40,426 nt of DNA from Zygnema cylindricum. Lineage: Eukaryota > Streptophyta > Zygnematophyceae > Zygnematales > Zygnemataceae. The notes under the pieces were generated by a model that saw only the letters and a list, made by a program, of their open reading frames with translations, did not search any database and was not told where the DNA came from. The number at the start of each line of letters is the position of its first letter. Within the stretch, counting starts at the first letter, position 1. The translations under genes and the position numbers were made by a program. The stretch spans positions 1 through 40,426 of the forward strand of contig JBBHKE010000124.1 in the NCBI GenBank assembly GCA_037447655.1. The letters are read 5' to 3'. Shown here in pieces: positions 9,301 through 20,659 of this stretch.

Positions 9301-10680
9301 AAAAGGCCCTTGTGACACAGGTAGATGAGGCGGAATCCGAGGGCGAGGACGATGAACTCCTATTGGATGAGGAGTTGGAAGCGAAAAGTGAGGTCGAAAT
9401 TCCACGAAAGCAGAAATGTGCTTTCAGTGGATTGAAAGGTGAAGCAGGCTAGATAGTAGATTCAGGTGCATCCATGCACATGTGTAAAGATAGGCACCTG
9501 TTCACTAAGATAAGAAAGATTCCCACCGTAGAGATAGAGTACGGGGATGGGAGGATAGTCACTACTACATTTGTTGGATCGGTAGATCTAAAAGTGTTAG
9601 TAGAAGGAAAGACATCTATAGTTACATTCTCCGATGTGTTGTTTATTCCGGAGCTGAACAAAAACCTCATCTCTACGTCTGTATTAGATTATAAGGGTTT
9701 TGATACTAGCACTAGGAAAGGAGTCTTTACTGCTAGTTTTGAGAATGAAGTTTATTTCACTGCTAAAAAAGGTAGCCAAGGGATGTTTAGGCTGATTTTA
9801 AGCAATGAAAAGAAGAAACTTTATTATGCTGGTATTCATGATACACTGTTGTGGCATAAGAGGCTTGGGCTTGTGAATCTAGATAAATTAAGAGAGATGA
9901 AAAAGATGGGAGTAGTGGAAGGGATTCAGTTCGGTGAAAGTGAGAATCTAAGTGATTGTAGTGGATGTGCTTAAGGTAAAGCACACATGTTACCCTTCCA
10001 AAAAACTGCCACTTATAAGGGAGAAAAGATTCTAGATTTAGTACACACAGATATATGGGGGCTGGCTAGAGTGCCATCACTCGGGGGGAAGAGATTTATG
10101 ATGACTATCACTGATGATTAGTCTCGGTATTCCAGGGTGTATTTTTTGAAAAATAAGTCAGAGGCTCAGGAATGTTTTAAACAATATAAAGCTAGAGTGA
10201 AAAACTCCATGAAACCTCAATCAACAGAGTAAGGAGTGACAATGGTGGAGAGTATACCTCTAACCAGTTTGAGGATTTTCTGAGAGAAGATGGAGTGCAA
10301 CACCAAAAGACAGTTCCTGAAAATCTTGAGCAGAATGGTGTAGCCGAAAGATTAAATAGAACACTGAGTGATAGTGCTAGGAGTATGTTGTCAGATAAAA
10401 AGATAAGAAAGAAGTTTTGGGCCGAAGCAATAAATTGTGGAAATTATCTCAAAAATAGAGTTCTTACTTCAGCAGTAAAAGGCCAAACACCCTATGAGAG
10501 ATGGACAGGCTGAAAACCAGATGTTTCACACTTAAAGGTTTTCGGTAGTCAAGTGTTCAGTTTAGACACAGATGGGTCAAACTGGAAGTTAGACCCAAAA
10601 GGAAAACCAGGATATCTACTAGGATATGATGAAGATTAAAAAGATATAGAGTCTACGATCTCAAAAGAGAGGATATTATC
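9301..10680 (+). pseudogene. Protease and integrase region of element A (broken)
   Basis: After the acidic linker comes the aspartic protease active site, DSGASMHMC (about 9460-9484). A Trp two codons before it is a stop. The ORF at 9474-9974 covers protease and the GAG-pre-integrase zinc region, with LWHKRLG and CSGC (the usual GHVN His is Leu here). The integrase core follows with HTDIWG as the first catalytic Asp, SDNGGEYTS-like coding as the second, and PENLEQNGVAERLNRTLSD carrying the Glu. Stops or shifts occur at 9972, 10120 and around 10210. From 10295 to 10513 the frame is open again. The integrase would insert cDNA, but this copy cannot. Confidence 0.85.
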
Positions 10681-10683
10681 CTA

Positions 10684-11049
10684 GTGAAGCATCTTGTGGT
10701 TATGGATGAAGGAAAATCTATAGATCCCTTTAAGCATACAAAGACAGTCAAAATCAGATTTGAGTCAGAAAATTCTGATGACTTTGAGCTTCCTAACTAT
10801 CCAAGATTTCAAGAAGATGATGATCTTGCAGGTATGGATCAGATCGAGAAGGACCCAAACGTGGAACCCCTAGTAATAACTCCAACCGAAGCGGAAGACG
10901 TGGTGGAAATCGACCCGGAATCAAGGGATAGGGGAGAAGTAGAAACTGTTCGAAAGAATCCAAGAGAACCATCTATTCCGGCAACCGAGTTTGAGGGAGG
11001 TATAGAAGCAGCAAAAGACTGGAAAAGAGACAAGTTAACAATAAGGTAA
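10684..11049 (+). pseudogene. Acidic linker between integrase and RT, element A
   Basis: 121 codons open in one frame, beginning MKHLVVMDEGKSIDPFKH and rich in Glu and Asp. This matches the variable C-terminal integrase extension of copia polyproteins. It ends with a stop and a frame change about 40 bp before the RT ORF, so it was once continuous with the ORF at 11094. No catalytic motif is expected here. Confidence 0.75.
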
Positions 11050-11093
11050 CCAAACTGTCTCACCCCGATGAACCTCAAACTTATAATGAGGCA

Positions 11094-12656
11094 ATGACTT
11101 GTCGTGAAAGAAACCGGTGGGAGACACCCATTAACGAGGAGATGGCCTCAATTATGGCTGTCGATACATGGGAATTGGTGGATTGTCCTCCTGATAGGAA
11201 GCCAATTGGGTGTAAGTGGGTATTTAAGCTGAAACTCAACACGGATAACACCATTGAGTGCTACAAGGCTCGGTTAGTGGCGAAGGGATTTACCCAGAAA
11301 GAAGAAATTGACTACAAAGAGACTTTTGCCCCGGTCGTCAGGTTTCCTTCGGTTCGAATACTTCTCAGTATGGCGGCAGCAGAAGACATGGAAGTGCATC
11401 AGATGGACATCAAGACGGCCTTCCTACATGGAGAGTTGGAAGAGGAAATTTTTATGCGACAGCCCGAAGGATTTGTGGAGCAAGGGGAGGAAAGCAAGGT
11501 ATGCCGATTGATCAAAACTTTGTATGGGCTGAAACAGGCGCCCCGACAATGGAACAAGAAGCTTGATGAGTTTCTTACAGGTTTGGGATATATTCGGATC
11601 AGCTCAGATCACTCAATTTATTTGTTTGAAGATGAGGAAGGAATTATTTTTATTGCAATTTATGTAGATGATTTGCTTGTTTTAAGTAAATCTATGGATA
11701 AAATAAATAAGTTGAAAAATGATTTAAAAGGAAGATTTGAGATGAAAGATATGGGAGAAGCAAAGTATATTTTGGGAATTCAGGTAGAAACAGACAGTGC
11801 AAAAAAAATAATAAGATTAACTCAAAAGGAGGCCATTGGAAACATGTTAGAAAAATTCCAAATGGACAAGGCTAATAGTTGTACCACTCCTATGGAATTA
11901 AAAAAGGGAAGTCAGGGGAGTGAGGAAGAGGGAGTTATAATCTTAGATGATGAGGTAGGCCCGGAAGAGAAAATATTTATGCAGACCATCCCTTATAGAC
12001 AAGTAGTGGGCAGCCTAATATATTTTATGAATTGTACCAGTCCGGACATAGCCGCAGCTATAGGAGTACTAAGTAGGAGTCTGAATGCTCCCACTAAGAA
12101 AGATTGGGAGGCAGCTAAAAGAATCCTTAGATATCTCATAGGGACTAAGAATCTATGGTTGCATTTGGGTGGTAACAATACTGACATCACCACTTGGAGT
12201 GATGCCAGCTATGGGGATGCTCCTATGAGGAGATGCACATCTGGATATGAATTGTATATGGGTGATTGGGCTTGCTGCTGGAGCAGCAAGCAACAAAAGG
12301 TCATTGCTCAGTCCACCATGGAGGTTGAGTACATGGCTTCTTCCTCTGCTATAAAAGAATTAATGTGGGTCAAGTCTTTGCTTGGTGAGCTTGGTCATCT
12401 TAAGAATGGTGTCCAAAAAGTGTTTTGTGATAATCAGGCTACCATTCCTATTTCTGCCAATCCTAAACATCACTTTAAAGCCAAACACATGGACATTAGG
12501 CTTAGCTTTATTAGGGAGAAAGTAGAAAACAAGATAATCAGTTTGGAGTATAAACCAGAGAGTGAAATGGTAGCTGATATGATGACCAAACCTGTTCCTT
12601 CCCCTAAACTAATTTTCTGTCGTGAGAAGTGTGGTCTTAAATTAAAGAGAGACTAG
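11094..12656 (+). CDS. Copia reverse transcriptase-RNase H (intact ORF, element A)
   Basis: A 520-codon uninterrupted ORF for the C-terminal half of copia pol. The RT starts near [10 protein letters not shown] and LVAKGFTQ (residues about 43-70). It has the fingers/palm Asp in MDIKTAFLHGELEEEIFM and the catalytic YVDD at 11661-11672 (about residue 190). A connection follows with PYRQVVGSLIYFMN. RNase H then has WSDASYGD, EVEYMA and CDNQATI as its acidic residues. It ends KLKRD at the normal stop, which overlaps the inverted repeat at the polypurine tract. RT copies the genomic RNA to DNA inside the particle. The ATG is only the first in frame, since in the native polyprotein this is internal. 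It is the only long intact enzyme frame in the window. Confidence 0.9.
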   Translation: MTCRERNRWETPINEEMASIMAVDTWELVDCPPDRKPIGCKWVFKLKLNTDNTIECYKARLVAKGFTQKEEIDYKETFAPVVRFPSVRILLSMAAAEDMEVHQMDIKTAFLHGELEEEIFMRQPEGFVEQGEESKVCRLIKTLYGLKQAPRQWNKKLDEFLTGLGYIRISSDHSIYLFEDEEGIIFIAIYVDDLLVLSKSMDKINKLKNDLKGRFEMKDMGEAKYILGIQVETDSAKKIIRLTQKEAIGNMLEKFQMDKANSCTTPMELKKGSQGSEEEGVIILDDEVGPEEKIFMQTIPYRQVVGSLIYFMNCTSPDIAAAIGVLSRSLNAPTKKDWEAAKRILRYLIGTKNLWLHLGGNNTDITTWSDASYGDAPMRRCTSGYELYMGDWACCWSSKQQKVIAQSTMEVEYMASSSAIKELMWVKSLLGELGHLKNGVQKVFCDNQATIPISANPKHHFKAKHMDIRLSFIREKVENKIISLEYKPESEMVADMMTKPVPSPKLIFCREKCGLKLKRD

Positions 12657-12669
12657 AAAATAAGGGGAG
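12657..12669 (+). other. Polypurine tract of element A
   Basis: AAAATAAGGGGAG, between the pol stop and the 3' LTR. It lies in the loop between CTAGAAAATA (12653-12662) and TATTTTCTAG (12694-12703). Confidence 0.88.
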
Positions 12670-13702
12670 TATAGAAATAAAAGGTTATTTTAGTATTTTC
12701 TAGGTATTGCAAAATGTAGAAAAGAAGCCGAGGCAGTCTGCCTCTAACTTCTCTCTTCAGCTCCCACACTTGTGGTAGTCACTGAAGGTTGAAGAAAAAG
12801 CTAGAGCTATGGCTGCCTATGCTGATTAGAGATAGAGTTACGGGTGGTAGATTTTGGTAGATTTACCAAAATAGAAACTGACGGACCTTGGATTTGAACT
12901 TGGTACCTACAGTCCGTCAACATAGCCAGTAGCCTTAGCCAGTTTGTTTGGCATCATGGTTAGACATATAGGGTTTCGTAATTATTTAGATATTAACACG
13001 TAGCCTTTTTTCATTCAACGGAATATTTAGATATAGATATTGTTGTAATGTACGGCCACGGAATTTCAAAAAACGGATACCGCGCATTTTGTTTCGAAGG
13101 CGAAACAAATAGTGCGCAAGTATTTATGACGGCCATGATTGTAATCCGACTTCATCGGACGGCCACGAAGCATGCCGAGATCTCGGAATGAGTTTTTGGC
13201 GGTTTATGGTCGACGTCACATCAATTGCCATGTGGCACAATCACATTGGATTTCGGCATCTTTGGGGATTCCGGGAACGAATCCAAAAATGACATGTGTC
13301 GACTTGTTGGCCATGTTGTACAATGGCCGTACACAAAGTACATCGGCACATGTACCTTTATGTACGAAACACTCTTATGATTGGTGCCGTACTTTAGTAG
13401 ATAGAGTTTTAGAGAGAGATAGGACTTAGAAACTTTTGATAGATTAGACCATCGCTCCCAAAGAGCTTCTGTACAAAAGGTCAACTTTGACTCTTCATAA
13501 CTTACTGCTCAGGTGAGCAAATTCAGAGATTCTTTTTGCTATAGACTTAGGGGAGTCTTGCCTTTACATGGGTGAAGGTGGTCAGAGTCTTTGTCTGCCA
13601 GGGTGGCAGTTATTCTTGCTGAAGCACAAAGGGGTCAGGGTTATCCTTGAGGCTTCGTGTGAGCTGCCTACTTTGAGGTCCTAAGGAGGTCTCAGAGTTT
13701 CA
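12670..13702 (+). mobile_element. 3' LTR of element A
   Basis: A 1033-bp LTR aligned to 7291-8321. Its first dinucleotide is TA instead of TG, and the gag ATG of the 5' copy reads AAG here (about 13683). Both are post-insertion mutations. It ends GAGTTTCA and is followed by the CACAT target copy. Confidence 0.92.
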
Positions 13703-13707
13703 CACAT

Positions 13708-13830
13708 GGGTGCAGTCAAACTATTAGTTTTCTATCTTGGGCAGCAATGATTGTGGCTTGAAGTGAGTTAGTTATAAACTATCTAGAGGCTTGCAGTATT
13801 CTGTCGTCTAATGGAGGACACATAATTGCA
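13708..13830 (+). mobile_element. 5' LTR of B, second part
   Basis: 123 bp from GGGTGCAGTCAAAC to ATTGCA, aligning with 24550-24672. It restores the B 5' LTR after excision of A and one target copy, giving 1008 bp, equal to the 3' LTR. In the 3' copy the terminal coding words read ATGGAGGACTTTGAATTGCA. In this 5' copy two codons have changed, creating a stop right after the gag start. Confidence 0.9.
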
Positions 13831-13845
13831 GGTTATGGGCCCACC
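13831..13845 (+). other. Half-tRNA primer binding site of B
   Basis: GGTTATGGGCCCACC immediately follows the LTR end. It is the same 15-nt complement to the initiator Met-tRNA anticodon arm as in element A. Confidence 0.85.
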
Positions 13846-15223
13846 CTTTAGGGTGCACAACTTCAATGGATCAGGGTTCATCTATTTGGAAGCCATGATG
13901 ATAAAGGCTTTGTGCAAAAAACGATACTGGAGTATCGTTAGTGGACAAGTGAAACGTCCACCTTCTGGAACTCCACCAGATTGAGTAAGGTTTCTTGCAG
14001 CAGCTACTGCTTCCGCGGAGGAGGCAGATGATGGGGACAACAGTGTGTTAGAAAATGGGAAAGGGAAAGAGACACCCCTCACTCCTATTGCCACGGTACC
14101 GAGAGAGGTGACGTGAAGACCATGGAGAACGATACTCAAATGTGGGAAGACATGAACATAGCTGCCAAGAACTTCATTCTAAGGCACCTCACTCAAGCTT
14201 TGGCCACCCCTCATCTTCACATTTACAAGGCCGAAGAGTTTTGGGTGAGTTTAGTGGAGATCTATAGAGCTGGTACTATTCAGGAGCTCTAGTTGGCTGA
14301 GCAAAAGCTAGTGAGTTACAGTTACAAAGGAGGAAAGATGTTAGATTATTGTAATGACCTTTCTTGTTTGTATATGGAGATGGAAAGTGCCGGGTGAACA
14401 GGTATAATGAAGATGAAATTTTACACTCTCATCATGAAGTTACCAGATGAGTACGAGAACATAGTGCACCGAGTACAGGAAATGACTAAAAGTTCATGGA
14501 AGTGGAATATAGTGGTCCGGATGATACTTGTGGAGGAAAACACCATGGAGATTATGCGAGGAGGAAAGAGCATTCAAACTCTAGCTGCAAGAGGGGATCG
14601 ATGGGGGAAGGACCCGAAGAAAGCGTACAATGGAGTAACAGATCAACCTGCAGGACTAAGGCCTCCAAAGGGCTTTTGTCATTTTTGCAAAAAGCCGGGA
14701 CACTTTATCTTAGATTGTGTCAAGCTATCGAAGCTGAGGCTCCAAGAGAATCATGGAGAGGGTTCTTCCGAAGGGAAGAAAAAGGCACTTGTGGTTACAA
14801 AAGTGAAAGGAGAAACCGAGGACGAGTCCTTTGAGGAGGACAGGGAACTTCTTCTTGACGAGAGTCTGGAGGAGAAGGAGATCCCTTGGAGACAGAAGTG
14901 TGCCTTTAGAGCAATTCGAGAAGCTCCACAAGAAGGATGGATCATCGACTCAGGTGCATCCATGCATATGTGTCGTGACAAGGAACTCTTCACTAAGCTA
15001 AGAAAGATCCCTACTGTAGAGATAGAGTATGGGGATAGGAGAGTGGTTACTACAGATCTAGTGGGGTCACTAGATCTGAAAGTCTTAGTGAAGGGTAAGT
15101 CTTCTATACTCACATTCTCAGATGTACTTTACATTCCTCAGCTGAGTAAAAATATTTTCTCTACATATGTGTTAAATGACAAAGAGTTTGATACCTTCAC
15201 TAGAAAGGGAGTCTTTACAGCTA

Positions 15224-15228
15224 ACTAT
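15224..15228 (+). repeat. Left target-site duplication of element C
   Basis: ACTAT before C pairs with AGTAT at 21707-21711, one mismatch. The B protein frame continues across the deleted insert. Confidence 0.75.
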
Positions 15229-16296
15229 TGCAATTGTGAGACCTCCATAGGTCCTCAGAGTAGGCAGCTCACACGAAGCCTTTAGGATAACCTTGACCCC
15301 TTTGTTTTTTAGCAAGAATAACTGCTACCCTGGGAGACAATAACTCTTACCACCTTCACCCATGTGAAGGGAAGACTCCCCTAAGTCGATAGCAAAAAAA
15401 ATCTCTGAATTTTCTCTTGTGAGCAGTAAGTTATGGAGGGTCAAAGTTGACCTTTTGTACAGAAGATCTTTGGGAGACAGGGTCCTATCTACCATTTTTT
15501 TCTAAGTCTTATCTCTCTCTAAAACTCTATCTACTGATGTACGGCACTAATCATATTACACTGTCGTACACAAAAGTACAACTGTCGGTGTAATTTATGT
15601 ACGAATATTGTTAGGCATGGCCTAAATGTTGACACATGTCATATCCAGATTCAGTCTCGTAATCCTCAAAGATGCCGCGATCAAATGTAATTGTGCCACG
15701 TGTCATCCGATGTGGGGTGGACCACAAACCGACGAGATTCTCTTTCGCGATCTCGACATTCTTCAGGGCCGTCCGATTGAATGCAAATTTCAATCGTAGC
15801 CGTCATAAATACTTGCGCGGTATTTGTTTTGTTTAAAGAAACAAATGCGCAGTACTCGTTTCTTATCCGTACTGTAATCTGTACTTTTACATAACTGGAT
15901 CTATGTATCCCGAAAACAGTTGTTGTTAAATGAATTATCCTACGTGCTAACATTTAAATACTTAACAAATCCTACATCACGTAACTTTAGTCTTAGACTT
16001 AATGGATAAGTCTACCGGCTACTGGCGGCTATATCGGACGGTAGGTACCAAGATCAAATCCAGGATTTGACATATCCCCTTTTAGTAAATAAACTACCTA
16101 TCCGTAAATGAACTAATCTATTTCCCGTAAATCTCCAGATAGCATAGGCAACCATGGCTCTAGCTTCCTCTCCAACTTTTAGTAACTGCAACAAGTGTGG
16201 GAGTTGAAGAGAGGAGTTAGAGGCAGATTGCCTCGACTTCTTTTCTACATTATATTTTAGACCTAGAAAATACTAAAAGAACCATCAATTTCTACA
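15229..16296 (-). mobile_element. 3' LTR of element C
   Basis: A 1068-bp LTR, on the plus strand TGCAATTGTGAG to ATTTCTACA. It has the ATTTGTTT/AAACAAAT hairpin (15822-15846), a GTAC-rich segment (about 15560-15600), a tRNA-like block (about 16030-16075) and CTAGAAAATA (16263-16272). Confidence 0.92.
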
Positions 16297-16309
16297 CTCC
16301 CCTTATTTT
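16297..16309 (-). other. Polypurine tract of element C
   Basis: CTCCCCTTATTTT on the plus strand, i.e. AAAATAAGGGGAG in element orientation, between the pol stop and the 3' LTR. Confidence 0.85.
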
Positions 16310-17960
16310 CTAGTCACTCTTTCATTTCAGACCACACTTCTCCCAGCAGAAAATTTGCTTAGGGGAAGGCACAGGTTTGGTCATCATATCTGCTACCATC
16401 TCGCTATCTGATCGGTACTCTAAACTGATAATTTTGTTTTCTTCTTTCTCTCTAACAAAGTTGAGTCTAATGTCCATGTGTTTGGCTTTAAAATGTTGTT
16501 TAGGATTGGCAGAAATAGCGATTGCTGCCTGATTATCACAAAAAATGCACACCACTCTGATGGTAACTTAGCTCACGAAGCAAAGCTTGACCCACATCAA
16601 TTCTTTTACAGTAGAGAAGAGGCCATATACTCAACCTCAATGGTGGACTGAGCAATTACCTTTTGATTTTTGCTACTCCAACAGCAAGCTCCATCACCCA
16701 CATATAATACATATCCAGATGTACATCTCCTCATCGGAGTATCACCATAACTGTTATCACTCCAAGTAGTGATATAAGTATTCTCCCCACCCAAATGCAA
16801 CCACAGATCCCTAGTTCATATCAAATATCTAAGGACTCTCTTAGCTGCCTCCTAATCCCTCTTAGTGAGAGCAATTAGACTTCTACTCAACACTCTTACA
16901 GCTGCAGCTAAATCCAGCTGGGTACAATTCATACAATAGATTAGGCTTCCCACTACTTACCTGTAAGGAATAGTCTTCATGAACTTCTGTTCTTCATGAC
17001 TTAATTCCTCGTCTAAGACTATGACTCCTTCATCGTGACTCCTCCCACATCCATTTTTTAACTCCATTGGAGTTGTTCAACTATTAGCTTTGTCCATCTG
17101 AAATTTTTCCAACATGTTCCATATTGCTTCCATTTGAGTCAATCTTATAATCTTTCTTTCTTTGTCTCTTTCTACTTGAATTCCCAAAACATATCTTACC
17201 TCCCGCATATCTTTCATTTCAAATCTCCCCTTAAGATCGGTTTTCAATTTCTTATTTTTTTCCAGTGATTTACTTAAAACAAGCAAATCATCAACCTAAA
17301 TTGCAATAAATATAACACCTTCCTCATCTTCAAAAACATAGATTGAGTGATCTGAGTTGATCCGGATATATCTTAGACCGGTAAAAAACTCATCAAGCTA
17401 CTTATTCCACTGTCGAGGCGCTTGTTTTAAACCATAAAGAGATTTAATCAGCCGGCATACCTTACTCTCCTCTCCTTCCTCCACAAATCCTTTGGGTTGT
17501 CATATGAAGATCTCCTCTTCCAATTCTCCATGCAAAAAGGTTGTCTTGATGTCCATCTGGTGCACCTCTATGTTTCTGCTGCTGCCACACTGAGAAGTAT
17601 GCGGACGGAGGGAAATCTGATGACCGGGGCAAAGGTTTCCTTGAAGTCGATTCCTTCTTTGTGTGTAAATCCTTTTGCCACTAATCGGGCTTTGTAACTC
17701 TCAATGGTGTTATCTGGGTTCAGTTTTAATTTGAAGACCCACTTACAACCGATTGGTTTTCGGTTAGGTGGACAATCCACCAGCTCCTTAGTATCGGATG
17801 CCATAATTGAGGCCATCTCCTCATTGATGGCTGTCTTCCACCGGTTCTTTTTAGGACAAGTCATCGCCTCTCCATAAGTCTCAGGTGCATCTTGATGAGA
17901 CAGTTTTGTTTCCTTGTTATTAACATGTTTTTCTTGCAACCTTTTGCTACTTCTCCTTCC
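16310..17960 (-). pseudogene. RT-RNase H of element C (broken)
   Basis: Several minus frames together cover the same region as the intact ORF of A. From 17939 to 17568 are [17 protein letters not shown] and [11 protein letters not shown]. The catalytic Tyr-Val-Asp-Asp area near 17285-17310 contains a stop just before DDLLVLSKS-like codons. 17286-17077 covers the ILGIQ-type palm end. 16800-16606 and 16555-16322 cover RNase H (WSDNSYGD, STIEVEYMAS, CDNQAAIAI, KHMDIRLNFVREK). At least four stops or shifts separate them, so it is inactive. Confidence 0.85.
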
Positions 17961-18914
17961 CCCCTCAAAATCTGTGGCCGGAGTAGATGGTTCTCATGGG
18001 TTCTTTCGAACAATCTTGGCTTTTTCCCTATCCCTTGATTTCGAATCAACTTTCACCATGTCTTCCGCTTCGGGTAGAGTTGTCACTGGAGTTCTGCAAC
18101 CGAATCCTTTTCGGTCTGATTTGTACCTGCAAGAACGTCATTTTCTCTAAAACTTGCATAGTTAGGAAGCTCAAAGTCATCGGAATTTTGTGACTCAAAT
18201 CTGATTTTTACTGACTTTGTATACTTGAAGGGATTCACACACTTTCCTTCATCCATAACTACTAAATGTTTTACTAAGATTATATCTTCCCTTTTTAGAT
18301 CATAAACTCTATATCCTCTAACATCCTCATCATATCCTAATAAGTATCTCGGTTTTCCTTGAAGATCTAGCTTCCAATTAGACAGATTTGTATCTAGACT
18401 GAATACTTGACTGCCGAAATCCTTTAAGTGAGATATGTCTGGTTTCCAGCCGGTCTATCTCTCATAAGGTGTTTAACCTTTTATAGTTGAAGTAAAAACT
18501 CTATTCTTGAGATAATTTGCATAGTTCATTGCTTCAGCCCAAAACTTCTTTCCTATCTTCTTATCTGACATCATTCTCCTAGCACCATCACTCTACGTTC
18601 TATTTAATCATTCAGCTACACCATTCTCCTCAGAATTTTCAAGAACTATCATTCGGTGTTGCACTCCATCTTCTCTCAAAAAATCCTCAAACTAGTTAGA
18701 GGAATACTCTCCACCATTGTCACTCCTTACTCTGTTGATTGAGGTTTCATGGAGTTTTTCACTCCATGCTTTATATTGTTTAAAACATTTCCTGAGCCTC
18801 TGACTCATTTTTCAAAAAATACACCGTGGAATACTGAGACCAATCATCGGTGATAGTCATCATAAATCTCTTCCCCCCGGGTGATGGCACTCTGGCTGGC
18901 CCCCAAATATCTGC
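17961..18914 (-). pseudogene. Integrase core and linker of element C (broken)
   Basis: In minus orientation this region aligns by position with the integrase of A: a HTDIWG-type start near 18900, an NGGEYSS-type word near 18700, an ENGVAE-type word near 18620 and the KVFGSQVFSLDT-like end near 18400. The acidic linker follows. No minus ORF longer than about 60 codons survives, because of many stops and shifts. It would have been the DDE integrase. Confidence 0.7.
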
Positions 18915-20659
18915 TTATACTAAATCTAGAATCTTTTCTCCCTTATAGGTGGCAATTTTTGGGAAGGATAACTTGTGTGCTTTACCTTGAGCACATCCAC
19001 TACAATCACTTAGATTCTCACTCTCACGGAACTGAATTCCTTCCACTACTCCCATCTCTTTCATCTTTCTTAACTTATCTAGATTCACATGCCCAAGCCT
19101 CTTATGCCACAACATTATATCAAGAACACCAGAATAATAAAGTTTCTTCTTTTCATTGCTTAAAATCAGCCTAAACATCCCTTGGCTACCTTTTTCAGAA
19201 GTAAAATAAACATCCTCCTCAAAACTAGCAGTAAAGACTCCTTTCCTAGTGCTAGTATCGGAAACCTTATCATCTAATACAAACGTAGAGATGAGGTTGT
19301 AGTTCAGCTCCGGAATAAACAATACATCGGAGAATGTAACTATGGATGTCTTTCCTTCTACTAACACTTTTAGATCTACCGATCCTACAAGAGTAGTAGT
19401 GACTATCCTCCCATCCCTATACTCTATCTCTGCAGTGGGAATCTTTCTTATCTTAGTGAACAGGTGTTTATCTTTACACATGTGCATGGATGCACGTGAG
19501 TCTACAATCCAGCCTGCTTCACCTTTCAATCCACCGAAAGCACATTTCTGCTTTCGTGGAATTTCCACCTCGTTTTTCGCTTCCAACTCCTCATCCAATA
19601 AGAGTTTATCATCATCGTCCTCGGATTCCGCCTCATGTACCTGTGTCACAAATGCCTTTTTCTTTCCTCTTAGGGGTCCACTGGTCTGCCCCTCCTTTAA
19701 ACGCAGCTTGGTTAACTTAGTGCATTCAGCCATATAGTGCCCGGGTTTTTTACAAAAATGGCACAATCCCTTGGGAGTCCTTGGTCTGAACTCCTTAGTC
19801 TGATTTTTCTGCCCCTCCCCTTGATAATTTCCAACCTGTTTCCTGGAATCATTGTTCCTCCAATCGGTCCCAGCTGCCAAAGATTGCCCACTCTTTCCTC
19901 CCCTTCGGATCTCAATCGTATTCTCCCGAACAAGAATCATCCCTACCATTGAATTCCAAATCCACCTTGAGTCCTCCAAGTCCTACGCACGGTTGACTAT
20001 GTGCTCGAACTCATCAGGTAACTTCATCAGTAAACAGTTAACCTTTTCCTTTTCGCTAAATACTTTTCCAGCACTCTCCAGTTCCATGAAAAGTGTAGCA
20101 AACTCATTGCAAAAAGCAAACATCTTCCCCCGATTGTATGCATACTCCTTAATTTTCTGATCAGCCAACTCTTGTTGCTGAATCGGACCACTTTGTTACA
20201 TCTCTATAAGAGCCACCCAAAGATCGGATGCCCTCTCTACCTGCAAATGGGGAGATGCAAGCCCTTGAGTAAAATGGCGGAGGATGAAGTGCTTAGCTGC
20301 CATATTGTTGTAGTCGAAGGTATCGATATCATTCTCCTCGTTCCTCGGAATAGGTGACATAAATGCCGAACCGATTGCTATTGGTGTGACCGTCTCCTTC
20401 TTCTTTCCTTTGTCCACAACCTCCCATTCTTTTGTCTTCTTAGTTGAAGATGGATCTACATCTCTAGTGAATTTGCCTCTGAAAACCTTGGAGGTATCCC
20501 AAGACTTGATGGACGCCTCACCCATCCACTCACTATTCCACAAAACCGTTTCTCACATAGAGCTCTTGTCATCATACTTTCCTAGTATATGAAGCGAGCT
20601 CTATTAAATATGGGCACCCTAGATAGTGGGCCAATAACCTGCAACTCTGAGACCTCCAT
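18915..20659 (-). pseudogene. Gag, protease and GAG-pre-integrase of element C (broken)
   Basis: The start codon at 20659 lies 20 bp inside the LTR and reads MEVSELQVIGPLSRVP across the primer site. Gag fragments are open at 20543-20196 and 20168-19983. A 354-codon ORF (19979-18915) carries the gag C-terminus, the CCHC knuckle CHFCKKPGHYMAEC, an acidic linker and the protease site written DSRASMHMC. The usual Gly of DSGAS is Arg here, which should kill the enzyme. It then has LWHKRLGHVNLDKL and CSGCAQGKAH of the HHCC zinc domain. The frame ends at LDLV just before the integrase core. Confidence 0.87.
20625..20639 (-). other. Half-tRNA primer binding site of C
   Basis: In element orientation GGTTATTGGCCCACT directly follows the LTR. 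It has two mismatches to the GGTTATGGGCCCACC site of A and B. Confidence 0.75.

Larger units (their letters stand above)
7291..13702 (+). mobile_element. Ty1/copia retrotransposon A
   Basis: A complete-length 6412-bp forward copia element with 5' LTR 7291-8321, primer site 8322-8337, gag-pol 8302-12656, polypurine tract 12657-12669 and 3' LTR 12670-13702. It is inserted in the 5' LTR of B. Comparing with the uninterrupted B 3' LTR shows the target: CACAG (7286-7290) and CACAT (13703-13707) flank it and the host sequence continues exactly. The first half of gag-pol has several stops and frameshifts, while the RT-RNase H half is one open frame. LTR differences are concentrated in the first 200 bp, and the rest of the two LTRs is almost identical by eye. 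Confidence 0.93.
13815..15228 (+). pseudogene. Gag and protease of element B (broken, interrupted by C)
   Basis: Gag starts at an ATG inside the LTR (13812-13814 region) and reads through the primer site. A TAA follows within five codons, and a stop and shift lie near 13980-14110. From 14407 the frame is open: gag C-terminus, a CCHC knuckle (CHFCKKPGHFILDC, about 14680-14721), an acidic linker, protease DSGASMHMC (about 14947-14973) and the start of the GAG-pre-integrase region. It stops at TANY where element C was inserted. The frame resumes after C at 21707 with GDEVYFTAHKGSQ, which matches element A, so the excision point is exact. Confidence 0.85.
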
